Source of the DNA: Trichodesmium sp002260545
Lineage (GTDB): Bacteria; Cyanobacteriota; Cyanobacteriia; Cyanobacteriales; Microcoleaceae
Length of the DNA stretch: 64,000 bases
Reading direction: 5' to 3'
NCBI RefSeq assembly: GCF_050016015.1
Contig: NZ_JBNHEQ010000195.1
Span: 29,474-93,473 of the forward strand
The position numbers were made by a program, and so were the translations under genes. The notes beneath the pieces are model-generated. The model did not search any database. It had not been told where the DNA came from and was given only the letters and a program-made list of their open reading frames with translations. Shown here one piece after another: positions 8,456 through 17,892 of this stretch; position 1 is the first letter of the stretch, and each line of letters opens with the position of its first letter.

Positions 8456-9826
8456 ATGGAATCAGAGATAATAACAAATAATATATTAATTGTTGACGAT
8501 CAAATTCCTAACTTACGAGTTTTAACATCTATGTTAAAGGAAAAAAATTATCAAGTTAGAAAAGCTACCGATGGTGAAACTGCAATTGAAGCAGTGGAAA
8601 TAGAACCCCCTGATTTAATTATATTAGATATAAAAATGCCAGGTATGGATGGCTATGAAGTTTGTAAATCCTTAAAATCAAACGATGCAACTAAACATAT
8701 TCCGATTATTTTTATTAGTGCTTTAAGTGAAGTATTTGATAAAGTAAAAGCCTTTGAAGTAGGAGGAAATGACTATATTACAAAGCCATTTCAGGAAGAA
8801 GAAGTATTAGCAAGAATCAAAAGTCAGTTAACGATTAAACAACAACAAAATCTCTTAGAAAAAGAAAAAGAAAAGCTCAAACAAGAAATTGGAAAAAGAA
8901 AAGAAATAGAAGCAAGTTTATATCAATCTAGAGCATTGATTTCTAGTATTGTAAATAATTCCCTTGATGGGATTGCTGCCTTGGAAGCAGTCAGAAACCA
9001 TAGAACAGGAAATATAGATGATTTTCGTTGCCTAATTGTTAATCCTATTATGGCTCAAATTTTTAATCAACAACTAGAAGATGTAAGTGGTAAGTTGGTT
9101 TTCAAAAGATTGATCAACAAAGTTGAGCCTAATTTATTTGGTGATTTTGTTGGAGTTGTGGAAACAGGAATATCCTGGGAAAAGGATTTTAGTTATGACT
9201 ACAAGGGAGAGAAAAGATGGTATTCTTGTATAGCAGTTAAGTTGGCTGATGGTTTTAGTGTTACAGTTAGAGATATTACTGAAAGAAAAAAACAGGAATT
9301 AGAATTAAATAATTTCGCTAGTATAGACGGTTTAACAGGTATTAGTAACCGCCGTATTTTTGATCGAACTTTAGCGAAAGAATGGCAAACTTGTCAAAGA
9401 GAAAAACAACCTTTCGCCTTAATTATTATGGATCTTGACTGCTTCAAAAAATATAATGATTACTATGGTCATCAAAAGGGTGATAATTGTTTAATTCGTG
9501 TTGCACAGGCAACTTCTAAAGTTCTCAAACGCCCCAGGGATATTGTTGCTCGTTATGGAGGTGAAGAATTTGCTATCATTTTGCCCAATACAGATCGGGA
9601 AGGAGCGATCGCTACTGCTGATATGATTCAACAAGAGATTAAGGAGCTAGGAATTCCCCATGATCGCTCAGAGGTAAGTCCTCTTGTTTCTGTTAGTCTA
9701 GGAATTTCCTGTGTGATTCCTACTTCAGAAAGTTCACCGAAGACTCTGGTTGATATGGCCGATCGAGCGATGTATACGGCAAAACAGCAGGGGCGAAATC
9801 AGGCGATCGCTTATACTTCTGACTGA
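8456..9826 (+). CDS. Response regulator with PAS-like and GGDEF domains (diguanylate cyclase)
   Basis: 456 residues. REC domain at 8-125, with acidic DD at 14-15, phospho-acceptor D58 in LIILDIKMPGMDGY, and K in ITKPF. A coiled-coil linker (about 128-150) rich in KEK/QQ follows, then a PAS-like sensor domain at about 155-280 ending in DITERKKQE, then a GGDEF domain with GGEEF at 368-372 and an RxxD inhibitory site (RPRD, 359-362) five residues before. It should make c-di-GMP when phosphorylated and be limited by product feedback. No EAL domain. The cognate kinase may be the hybrid kinase at 13374, but they are not in one operon. Confidence 0.93.
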   Translation: MESEIITNNILIVDDQIPNLRVLTSMLKEKNYQVRKATDGETAIEAVEIEPPDLIILDIKMPGMDGYEVCKSLKSNDATKHIPIIFISALSEVFDKVKAFEVGGNDYITKPFQEEEVLARIKSQLTIKQQQNLLEKEKEKLKQEIGKRKEIEASLYQSRALISSIVNNSLDGIAALEAVRNHRTGNIDDFRCLIVNPIMAQIFNQQLEDVSGKLVFKRLINKVEPNLFGDFVGVVETGISWEKDFSYDYKGEKRWYSCIAVKLADGFSVTVRDITERKKQELELNNFASIDGLTGISNRRIFDRTLAKEWQTCQREKQPFALIIMDLDCFKKYNDYYGHQKGDNCLIRVAQATSKVLKRPRDIVARYGGEEFAIILPNTDREGAIATADMIQQEIKELGIPHDRSEVSPLVSVSLGISCVIPTSESSPKTLVDMADRAMYTAKQQGRNQAIAYTSD

Positions 9827-9859
9827 AGGTTGTAAGCAATTATACTTGATAAGTAGAGT

Positions 9860-10421
9860 TTGCTGAAAAACTATAATACCATTTCTCAAAAACTTTATCT
9901 ATTTCAGAGTAGGGGAGTGTAGGGACGTTTTGCTGCGCAACATGGAAAGCGGAGCATTCCGGAACGGAAAACGCATTTTTGCCTGTGCAACGTCTGTACG
10001 GGAGAAGTAAAAATAATGATAATTAATATTAAATTGCCTTAAATCAGAAAAAATATGATTCTACCAAGATAATTACTGAATAACTGAAGTATTAATCAAG
10101 TATAGCATTACTTTTGGTAATTGGTAGTAAGTGGTGGGAGTAGGAGTCAGGAGGTAGGGACGTATCGCTGCGCGACATGGAAAGCGGAGCATTCCGGAAC
10201 GGAAAACGCATTTTTGCCTGTGCAACGTCCGTACAGAGTCAGGAGGAATGGCGAATTTAGAGGAAGTCGTCGGAAGAATTATAAGAGTGATTTTTCTGCA
10301 TTATGCACCCTAAAATCCTAGCTTTTTAAGCTTTTTAGACCGAAAACCTTGCACTTTTTCCAGACATAAAAATCCTAAAACCTTCATTTGTCAATACTTT
10401 GAGATTTATTCAGCAAGCCCT
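9860..10421 (-). repeat. Nested repeats: AGGGCTTGCTGA-type element interrupted by a TATACCAATT element
   Basis: The outer element starts with gtttgctgaaaaac at 9860 and ends cagcaagccct at 10421. Inside, 9874-10126 is a complete TATACCAATT-family copy in inverted orientation, itself carrying a GC-richer 'cgacatggaaagcggagcat'-type module that recurs at about 10165-10225. The nesting gives relative ages: the outer element was there first. Confidence 0.62.
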
Positions 10422-10671
10422 AAGTAGAGCCAAAATAATTTGGCCTACCTACTTAAGAGCAGCACCAAATATACAATTAATTTGGCTTGACTACTTATAT
10501 AGCAGTCGAAGCAAAGGTTAGGACATTTATAAATTCTGAAACCCTTTGATAGTCTCCTGTTCCCTGTTCCCTGTTCCCTATTCCCTATTCCCTAGCGCTA
10601 TACTTTTTTACAAAGATCAAGATTTTGTTAAAATACTATAATTTCTGATTAACTCTTTGTGCACTCTATCT

Positions 10672-11736
10672 ATGGGACAAAAATACGCAAAATTATTTGT
10701 CAGTCTGTTTATTAGTGGCTTAGTCATTGTCTTGTTCCTAAGTTGTGCTTCTAACTTGACCTTCCGAAAGTTGGAAAGAACAGATCCCTCTGACAAAACA
10801 GTTGTTGTAGTTGCCGAAGACCTGCGTAATGGTGGGATAATTGGTGTGGTGGTTGGTATTCAAGAAGCTTGCCAAGCTTTGAATTGGGATGTAAAAATTT
10901 TTGACATCAGCAGTTCAGCTACTCTGCGTCATCAGTATCTAGTGGAAGCATTAGCTCTCAAACCAGATGGGCTGATTTTAGTCGGAGGAGATATTGTCTC
11001 GATGTCTACATATTCTTATCTGAAAAAATTTGAGCAGCAGCAAATTCCTATTGTGGGTTGGCACGTCGCACCTTACCCAGGGTCAGTACCTAATACCCCT
11101 GTCCAAGTCAATGTTACTACCGATTCCCGTAAAGTAGCCTTAGCAGCAGCAGGATTAGTTCAGCCAGAGGAAGGACAAACCGCTGGAGTGGTTGTCTTCA
11201 CAGATCGCCGGATCAATATTGCTCTGGAAAAAGCGAATCAGATGGTTAAAGCACTCGAAAGTTGCGATCGCTGCACAGTGCTATCTGTTGAAGATATTCC
11301 CCTGGATCAAACAGCATCTTTAGTCCCCCCAGCCATTCGTCGTTTACAGAAACGCTATGGCAATAGATGGACTCATTCCCTAGCCATTAATGACTTATAT
11401 TTCGATCATGCAATTAACGAACTGGTATCCAGCGATCTACCCACCCCCCTCAATATTTCTGCTGGGGACGGTAGTATATCAGCACTATTACGCATGAAAC
11501 ATAAGAGTTATCAATATGCTTCTGTCGCTGAACCACTCTTAATGCATGGCTGGCAGTTGGTTGATGAAATTCACCGTAATTTGATGGGCGTCCCCCCTAG
11601 CGGATATGTGAATCAACCTTATGTAGTGACTCAGAAAAATGCTGCCAGCGTGGTAAATTCTAGAGGTTTTTTTGAACCAGATCGCCCTTATCGCCAACTC
11701 TATCAAGAAAGATGGAGAGAAAACCAAGATGGCTGA
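10672..11736 (+). CDS. Periplasmic-binding-protein lipoprotein (RbsB/TorT-like)
   Basis: About 354 residues from ATG 10672; a TTG five codons earlier would also keep the frame. The hydrophobic start VSLFISGLVIVLFLSC fits a lipobox with Cys at residue 25, so the protein is probably anchored in the membrane facing the periplasm. The rest is a type 1 periplasmic-binding fold: KTVVVVAEDLRNGG..IGVVVGIQEA, LKPDGLILVGGD, QIPIVGWHV, and a second lobe AGVVVFTD...ALESC. No ABC transporter permease or ATPase is nearby. Instead its stop overlaps the next gene, a membrane diguanylate cyclase. That points to a ligand sensor feeding a signalling partner, as TorT does for TorS, rather than to uptake. Ligand unknown. 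Confidence 0.85.
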   Translation: MGQKYAKLFVSLFISGLVIVLFLSCASNLTFRKLERTDPSDKTVVVVAEDLRNGGIIGVVVGIQEACQALNWDVKIFDISSSATLRHQYLVEALALKPDGLILVGGDIVSMSTYSYLKKFEQQQIPIVGWHVAPYPGSVPNTPVQVNVTTDSRKVALAAAGLVQPEEGQTAGVVVFTDRRINIALEKANQMVKALESCDRCTVLSVEDIPLDQTASLVPPAIRRLQKRYGNRWTHSLAINDLYFDHAINELVSSDLPTPLNISAGDGSISALLRMKHKSYQYASVAEPLLMHGWQLVDEIHRNLMGVPPSGYVNQPYVVTQKNAASVVNSRGFFEPDRPYRQLYQERWRENQDG

Positions 11737-13066
11737 GATGAAGGAAAACAAATTGAAATTTATAAACACCATCAAATTTAGAATGTTACTGGTGTTTGCC
11801 ATTACTATCGGGGTACTACTGTTGATAACTACTTCTTCCGTCATAGTCATGCAGGTGATTAAACAGACGGTCAATCAATTTATAGAACAAGATTTACCTA
11901 GGGTAGAGCAAACAAGAAAGCTTAACCATATAATCGAAAAAATTGCATTGGATGCTCCGAGACTAGCTGAGGCTAAAACAAAATCTTCCCTAAATAGGAC
12001 TTATAAACATATTGATTCGCTACTGATGGAACTTGAAGATACAGGGAATAAGCTATCTCAGAATAGAGTCAACCCAAATATTGTAGAAATGTTGCTCTTA
12101 GGCCAGCAAATTCGCTCTCAAACCCAACTAGGTTTTCAGCTCATGGCAGCTTCTCTAGATTTAGAGCAAGAAAGACTACTCCTGAAAAATCAATTGTTAG
12201 AGACCAGTGTAGAGGTATTGTCAGAACTGCAAATCACTGTTAACCAACTGATGGAATTTTCTAACCAATACACCCAAGGAATTATTGATGATTTTGAGGA
12301 GGAAAAAAACACTGTTTTTCAGATGGAGCAGTGGGCGATAATATTCATTATCGTTATTAGTCTAATAGTAATTGCGATTGTTGTAGTAATGCAATGGCAT
12401 ATTGTTGAGGGTGGTTTTTCCCAACGGTTGGAGATAATCAGTCAATCTCTGGCTCGTGTACCCAAAACATTTGAGGAAACTGAGATACCTGTTATTGGTA
12501 ATGATGAAATTGCCCTCATGGCTCGACGGTTAGAAAAGCTTCTAGAAAAAGCCTTGCAAATTCAATTAATGGCAACCACCGATGATTTAACGCAGGTGGC
12601 AAACCGTCGCTATTTCTTTCAACAGGTTGACATCGAAATCAAGCGAGCGAAGCGTTCTGGTCGCGAAGCTACCGTGTTAGTGCTAGACATTGACTTCTTT
12701 AAAAGTATTAACGACACTTATGGTCACGACGTTGGCGATATGGTGTTGAAGACCGTCGCCAATACCTGTAAGAATTGCGTGCGAATTACTGATATTTTAG
12801 CCAGAATGGGAGGGGAAGAATTTGCGATTTTTTCTCCAGAAACTACCCTTGAGGATGGTCAAATCTTGGCGGAACGCATTCGGCGGACGATTGAAATGTT
12901 GGAAATCGATCTTTTGGACGGCACAAGAGTCCAAGTTAGCATTAGTGTGGGAGTTGCCAAGCTCTCTTGTTTATGTCTGGATATCAATCAAGCTTTGAAA
13001 AAAGCTGATAGCGCTCTGTATAGGGCTAAGAAAGAGGGACGTAATCAGGTAGTAGTTAGTTTTTGA
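11729..13066 (+). CDS. Membrane diguanylate cyclase with periplasmic helical sensor domain
   Basis: About 445 residues from ATG 11729, which overlaps the previous gene by eight bases; GGAGAG at 11714-11719 is a good ribosome site. TM1 (about 16-38, MLLVFAITIGVLLLITTSSVIVM) is followed by a helical periplasmic region of about 150 residues, TM2 (WAIIFIIVISLIVIAIVVVM), a HAMP-like linker and a GGDEF domain with GGEEF at 361-365. RITD five residues before is an intact inhibitory site. The layout (TM, helical bundle, TM, HAMP) resembles TorS-like sensors, with a cyclase replacing the kinase. Overlap with the binding-protein gene implies translational coupling and a joint signalling complex. Confidence 0.88.
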   Translation: MAEMKENKLKFINTIKFRMLLVFAITIGVLLLITTSSVIVMQVIKQTVNQFIEQDLPRVEQTRKLNHIIEKIALDAPRLAEAKTKSSLNRTYKHIDSLLMELEDTGNKLSQNRVNPNIVEMLLLGQQIRSQTQLGFQLMAASLDLEQERLLLKNQLLETSVEVLSELQITVNQLMEFSNQYTQGIIDDFEEEKNTVFQMEQWAIIFIIVISLIVIAIVVVMQWHIVEGGFSQRLEIISQSLARVPKTFEETEIPVIGNDEIALMARRLEKLLEKALQIQLMATTDDLTQVANRRYFFQQVDIEIKRAKRSGREATVLVLDIDFFKSINDTYGHDVGDMVLKTVANTCKNCVRITDILARMGGEEFAIFSPETTLEDGQILAERIRRTIEMLEIDLLDGTRVQVSISVGVAKLSCLCLDINQALKKADSALYRAKKEGRNQVVVSF

Positions 13067-13373
13067 TTTATACCAAGGGCGATAATGGATAATGGATAAT
13101 TGATAATTGATAATGGATAATTGATAATTAATAATTAATAATTGATAATTGATAATTACCTCAAGAAAAACCTTATATAAGGAAATCTCCTAGCACTTTT
13201 TTTCCCTATGGAGGAAGGCTAATAAAGCTGAATTATTTAATGATTAATTATTTGGTAAATATTGAAACAAAGAGATAACTGTCTAATACCAAGCGTGATC
13301 AGTGTTTGTTACAAATGCTATTTGATATCCACATTTTTGTATAATTCTTGTTTTTTAAACTAACTGGTATAAT
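13067..13373. other. Repeat-rich spacer before the hybrid kinase
   Basis: 13080-13150 is a run of GATAATGGATAAT/TTGATAATTGATAAT units, followed to about 13260 by the 'ttacctcaag...ctgaattatttaatgatt' element core. 13287-13320 repeats the 'taataccaagcgtgatcagt' seen near 4860. No clear ribosome site precedes ATG 13374. Confidence 0.55.
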
Positions 13374-16300
13374 ATGTTATTTTTTTATAAAAATAAAACC
13401 AAAATACCCCTTTATTTAATATTAACTGTACAGTTTACCGTTCAAGTTATTGCTATTGTCAGCTTAGTATGTTATCTATCCTATCGTATCGGAGAAAAAG
13501 GAATTGGGCAGCTAATTGCCCAATTGATGAGTGAACAAGGAAAGAGTATCGATCAATACCTTGATTCTTATTTGGGTAAGGCACAAGAAATTAATTTGAC
13601 CAATTTAGAAGCATTTGAGGCAGGGGTTTTAGACCTCAATGATTTTCCAGCACTGGGCAAATATTTTTATAGACAGGTTCGGTTATTTGATTTTGTATTC
13701 GTCAATTTTGGAGGGGAAGATGGTTCCTTTATTGGTTCAGGTTATGTCTCAAATAAAGAAGGAATTATAGCCGAAATTCCCAGAAATAATATTGGTGTTT
13801 TAACTCAATACAGACTTGATGAGCAAGGTAATAGAACGGAGGTATTGAAGGTCATCAAAAATACTCAAAGAAATAATATGTCTTGGTACACGGATGCAGT
13901 TAAAGCGGGAAAACCTATCTGGAGTTCGGTTTACACTTGGGGGAAAGATGCTCTCACAAATATTAGTATTTCCGCCAGCACTCCTGTTTATGGAGAACAA
14001 CAAAAATTGTTAGGGGTTTTGGGAATTGATATTGAACTTCATCAACTCAGCCAATTTTTGCAACAAGTCAAAGGCGATCGCTCTAGCAGTATTTTTATTA
14101 TGGAGAGAACTGGTGAAATTGTTGCTAATTCTGGGGATGAATCTCCGGTTGTAATCATCAATGACACACCCACAAGGCTTAAAGCTGTCAAGTCACAAGA
14201 TCCATTAATTCGTAATGTTACTGAAGCTGTCAAACAAATATATGGCAATAATTTACAAGGTTTATTAGAACCAGAATTGTTACATCTTGACATTTCTATG
14301 CCTGTGTGTGTGATGGTCAAGTCTTATCAAGATGAGTATGGTTTAGATTGGATAATTGTCAATATTGTACCCGAATCTGTATTTTTAGGTGAAATTCAGG
14401 CTAATGTGCGTCGTACTATAGTATTATGTGGGTTAGCATTAGTAGGAGCGATCGCCTGTAGTCTTTACACATCCCGTCGTCTCGTTAAGTCTTTATCTCA
14501 AATAACTCAAGCTAGTCAAAACATTGCTCAGGGAAAACTAGATCAAAATTTTCCTCTAACAATGATTCAAGAAGTAGCAAATCTTACGGAGTCGTTAGAG
14601 CAGATGGAATATTCCCTCCGTCAAAGTGAACAGTTAAGACAGAATTACACTCAAAAATTAGAAGCAGAAGTAGCACAAAAAACAGAAGCTCTGAATGAAG
14701 CTCAACATATTGCTAAAGTAGGAAGTTGGGAATTTGATGTCACTACTAAAGCATTTATTTTGTCAGAGGAATTATATCGTATTTTTGAAGCTGAGGATCG
14801 AGCACCTGTTCCGAGACCAGATTTAACTATTCTACAGGTTCATCCAGAAAGTCAAGAACATTATGAAAAAATAATTATTGCAGCAGTTAAAGCCGATCAG
14901 TCTTTTGATACAGATTTGAAAATTATTACCCAAAAAGATAATACTCGCTATATTCAAGCAAAGGGAAAACCTGTTTATGATGACTCAGGAAAAGTTGTTA
15001 AATTTATCGGTACAGTTATAGATATTACTGAACGCAAACAAGTTGAAATTGCTCTACAGGAAAGTGAGACTCAATTAAAATTAGCGATGGATATTTCAGG
15101 GGCAAGCGCTTGGGAAAGAAATCTGACAACGAATCAAATCTTTTTCTGGACTCTAGCGAATTTATCCTATCCACTCCAAATGTCCTATGAACAAGCTATG
15201 GAAGCAGTTCATATTGATGACAGAGAAGCTCTTAACCATGCTCATAAAGAAGCAATTCAGAATCGAGGAACTTTTCAAATTGAGCATCGGGTAATGGATA
15301 CAGAAAATATTGGTCAATGGCGATGGCTTCAAGTAGCTGCTAAAGTTATAACTAATGCTCAAGATATCCCAGTTCGGATAGTGGGAATGTCTGTAGATAT
15401 TACCAAACGCAAAGAAATTGAAATAGCTCTGTATCAATCAGAAGTAAAATTTTCAACCATTTTTAAAAGCAGTCCTCAACCTGCTTGGATCGCAACTTTT
15501 TCTGACGGACGTTGGTTAGATGTTAATGATAGCTTTAGTCGCGTTCTCGGCTACTCTTACACCGAAGCGATAGGTAAAACTTGTGTGGAAATGAATTTAT
15601 GGGATGATCTACAGGATTTTGAATATTTCAGAGAAACTTTAACTCAGACTGGATATATTTCTGATTTTGAAGTGATATTTCGGATCAAATCAGGTATAAA
15701 GAAAACTATTCTCCTCTCAGCAACAGTAAGTCACTTAAATGGTCAAGATTGTGTAATTGGTGTTTTGAGTGATATTAGCGATCGCAAACAAGCTGAAATT
15801 AAACTAGCTCATCAGCAAGAAATGTTAGAAGCTATGAGTTGTCAAGCTCGTATCGGTGCATGGGAATTAGACCTGATTGAGCAAAAACTTTATTGGTCAG
15901 CTATAACTAAAGAAATTCATGAAGTTGCACTAGATTTTGAGCCTGATTTAGCAACAGCAATTAATTTTTATCCAGAAGGGGAAAGTCGTAATACTATGAT
16001 TCAAGCTATGGAAAGGGGGATAAAAAAGGGTAAACCTTGGAATGAAGAATTAAAATTGGTAACAGCAAAAGGGAAGAAAATTTGGGTCATCACGACAGGA
16101 AAAGCAGAATTTAATCATCATATTTGCACTAGGTTATATGGTTCTTTTCAAGATATATCTGAGCGGAAACAAGCCGAGCAAGAATTAATTATAGCTAAAG
16201 AAAAAGCCGAAGTTGCCAACCTTGCCAAAAGTCGTTTTATTGCCAATATGAGCCATGAATTACGCACACCTTTAAATGCAATTTTAGGCTTTTCTCAAAT

Positions 16301-17657
16301 TCTCAAACATCATATTTATTTAACTCAAGAAGTCCAAGAAAATATCGAGATAATTAATCGTAGTGGGGAATATTTACTCAGTTTAATTAATGATATTTTA
16401 GCATTGGCTAAAATCGAAGCCGGAAAACAAAGTTTCCAACCTAAGAATTTTGACCTATATTTTCTTTTAAATGAAATTCAGACTCTTTTTGAAATCAAAG
16501 CTGAAGCCAAAAGCTTAGAGTTAATTTTTGAAATAGATAAGACTATCCCCAGATATATCTGCACTGATGAAACCAAATTACGTCAAGTTTTAATTAATTT
16601 ACTGAATAATGCAATTAAATTTACTTTTGAAGGTGGCATATTTGTCAAAGTAAAAACTCAGGATAGCAAAAATATCTTGCCTGTGTTAGAAACTCAAAAA
16701 TCTCTCTTAGAAATCAAAAATCCAACAATTAATACTGCCAAATTACTATTTACGGTAGAAGATACAGGGGTAGGGATAGCAGCAGCAGAATTAAATCAAG
16801 TATTTGAAATATTTAGTCAAACAGAATCAGGAAAAAAAAGTCAAGAAGGCACAGGTTTAGGATTGTCTATAACCCGTGCTTTTGTAGAATTAATGGGAGG
16901 AAATATTACTGTAAAAAGTGAAGTTCAAAAAGGTACTATATTTGCATTTTATATTAAGGTAAATCTAGTTAATTCCACAGCAGTAAAAGCCCAAACAAAA
17001 GAGCGTTATCCCATTGAATTAAAACCGAATCAGCCCAGTTACAAAATACTAATCGTAGATGATATCCAAATTAATCGTCAATTATTAATCAAATTACTAG
17101 AGCCATTAAAATTTGAACTAAAAGAAGGTATAAATGGTCAAGAAGCAATTGAAATCTGGAAGAATTGGCATCCAGACTTAATCTGGATGGATATGAAAAT
17201 GCCCGTAATGAATGGTTATGATGCAACTGAATATATTAAAGCCACAAAACAAGGAAAAAACACGAAAATAATAGCCTTAACTGCCAGTGTATTAGAAGAA
17301 GAAAAATCAATAATTTTATCAGTAGGGTGTGATGATTTTGTGAGAAAACCTTTCCGAGAATCAATGATTTTTGCAACAATGAAAAAACATTTAGGAGTAG
17401 AATATATTTATGCACAAGAAGAGGAGGAAGCTGGAAGCAATAAAATAGAAATTTTAAAACCAGAGGATTTAATGATCATGGCTCCAGAATGGTTAGAAAA
17501 GTTGTATTATGCAAGTAAAGTTTTAAATGATGATATGGCTTTAGAGTTGATTGCAGAAATCCCAGGAATACATTCTTTATTAGCTGAGAAATTAACTTGT
17601 TTAGTTGAAAATTATCAATTCAAGCAAATTAAAAAAATCATCGAATTAATCTTATGA
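13374..17657 (+). CDS. Hybrid sensor histidine kinase (Cache, HAMP, four PAS, HisKA, HATPase, REC)
   Basis: 1427 residues. TM1 at about 13-35; a large periplasmic dCache-type sensor to about 340 (it contains MSWYTDAVKAGKPIWSSVYT, typical of Cache domains); TM2 at about 346-364; HAMP at 365-418. Four PAS modules follow at about 443-553, 554-681, 690-805 and 810-932, each ending in a D-I-[ST]-[ED/K]-R-K motif. HisKA carries H961 in MSHELRTPLNA. The ATPase has N-box NLLNNAIKF (about 1072) and glycine boxes DTGVGIA (1129) and GTGLGLSI (1159). REC carries D1273 in WMDMKMPVMNGY. The last 80 residues are helical but no HPt histidine motif is apparent, so phosphotransfer probably goes to a separate protein. 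It follows the cyclase gene by 307 bp. Confidence 0.94.
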   Translation: MLFFYKNKTKIPLYLILTVQFTVQVIAIVSLVCYLSYRIGEKGIGQLIAQLMSEQGKSIDQYLDSYLGKAQEINLTNLEAFEAGVLDLNDFPALGKYFYRQVRLFDFVFVNFGGEDGSFIGSGYVSNKEGIIAEIPRNNIGVLTQYRLDEQGNRTEVLKVIKNTQRNNMSWYTDAVKAGKPIWSSVYTWGKDALTNISISASTPVYGEQQKLLGVLGIDIELHQLSQFLQQVKGDRSSSIFIMERTGEIVANSGDESPVVIINDTPTRLKAVKSQDPLIRNVTEAVKQIYGNNLQGLLEPELLHLDISMPVCVMVKSYQDEYGLDWIIVNIVPESVFLGEIQANVRRTIVLCGLALVGAIACSLYTSRRLVKSLSQITQASQNIAQGKLDQNFPLTMIQEVANLTESLEQMEYSLRQSEQLRQNYTQKLEAEVAQKTEALNEAQHIAKVGSWEFDVTTKAFILSEELYRIFEAEDRAPVPRPDLTILQVHPESQEHYEKIIIAAVKADQSFDTDLKIITQKDNTRYIQAKGKPVYDDSGKVVKFIGTVIDITERKQVEIALQESETQLKLAMDISGASAWERNLTTNQIFFWTLANLSYPLQMSYEQAMEAVHIDDREALNHAHKEAIQNRGTFQIEHRVMDTENIGQWRWLQVAAKVITNAQDIPVRIVGMSVDITKRKEIEIALYQSEVKFSTIFKSSPQPAWIATFSDGRWLDVNDSFSRVLGYSYTEAIGKTCVEMNLWDDLQDFEYFRETLTQTGYISDFEVIFRIKSGIKKTILLSATVSHLNGQDCVIGVLSDISDRKQAEIKLAHQQEMLEAMSCQARIGAWELDLIEQKLYWSAITKEIHEVALDFEPDLATAINFYPEGESRNTMIQAMERGIKKGKPWNEELKLVTAKGKKIWVITTGKAEFNHHICTRLYGSFQDISERKQAEQELIIAKEKAEVANLAKSRFIANMSHELRTPLNAILGFSQILKHHIYLTQEVQENIEIINRSGEYLLSLINDILALAKIEAGKQSFQPKNFDLYFLLNEIQTLFEIKAEAKSLELIFEIDKTIPRYICTDETKLRQVLINLLNNAIKFTFEGGIFVKVKTQDSKNILPVLETQKSLLEIKNPTINTAKLLFTVEDTGVGIAAAELNQVFEIFSQTESGKKSQEGTGLGLSITRAFVELMGGNITVKSEVQKGTIFAFYIKVNLVNSTAVKAQTKERYPIELKPNQPSYKILIVDDIQINRQLLIKLLEPLKFELKEGINGQEAIEIWKNWHPDLIWMDMKMPVMNGYDATEYIKATKQGKNTKIIALTASVLEEEKSIILSVGCDDFVRKPFRESMIFATMKKHLGVEYIYAQEEEEAGSNKIEILKPEDLMIMAPEWLEKLYYASKVLNDDMALELIAEIPGIHSLLAEKLTCLVENYQFKQIKKIIELIL

Positions 17658-17815
17658 AAATTATCAGAATTTAGAATTATTAAATTAAGGAATTTTAACG
17701 GTTTTCCAGAAATGTTGAATACAAAACTTCTGCGTTCTACCTTGAAGCAAAAATCTCTGTACTTTATATTACAGCGCTTTTCAGATTGATGACCTCAAGT
17801 TACAACCAAAACCCT

Positions 17816-17843
17816 GTAGGGGCAAATGGCCATTTGCCCCTAC
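17816..17843. repeat. Perfect 28-bp palindrome between convergent genes
   Basis: gtaggggcaaatgg followed directly by its reverse complement ccatttgcccctac. It lies between the 3' ends of the hybrid kinase (17657) and the bciB-like gene (17893). There is no loop or T-run, so it is more like a short palindromic repeat than a standard terminator; a degenerate relative is at about 6855-6872. Confidence 0.7.
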
Positions 17844-17892
17844 TGTGTAGAGATATTGGGAAAATATTACCTCAAAACCCTACAACAAAAAA

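Noticed and set aside
10121..10321. Plus-strand 66-codon frame, arginine and glycine rich
   Set aside because: Translation of the repeat module also found elsewhere in intergenic DNA.
13080..13160. Possible CRISPR or iteron array of GATAATGGATAATT units
   Set aside because: No constant repeat with unique spacers; the units are simple tandem variants recurring in many intergenic regions.
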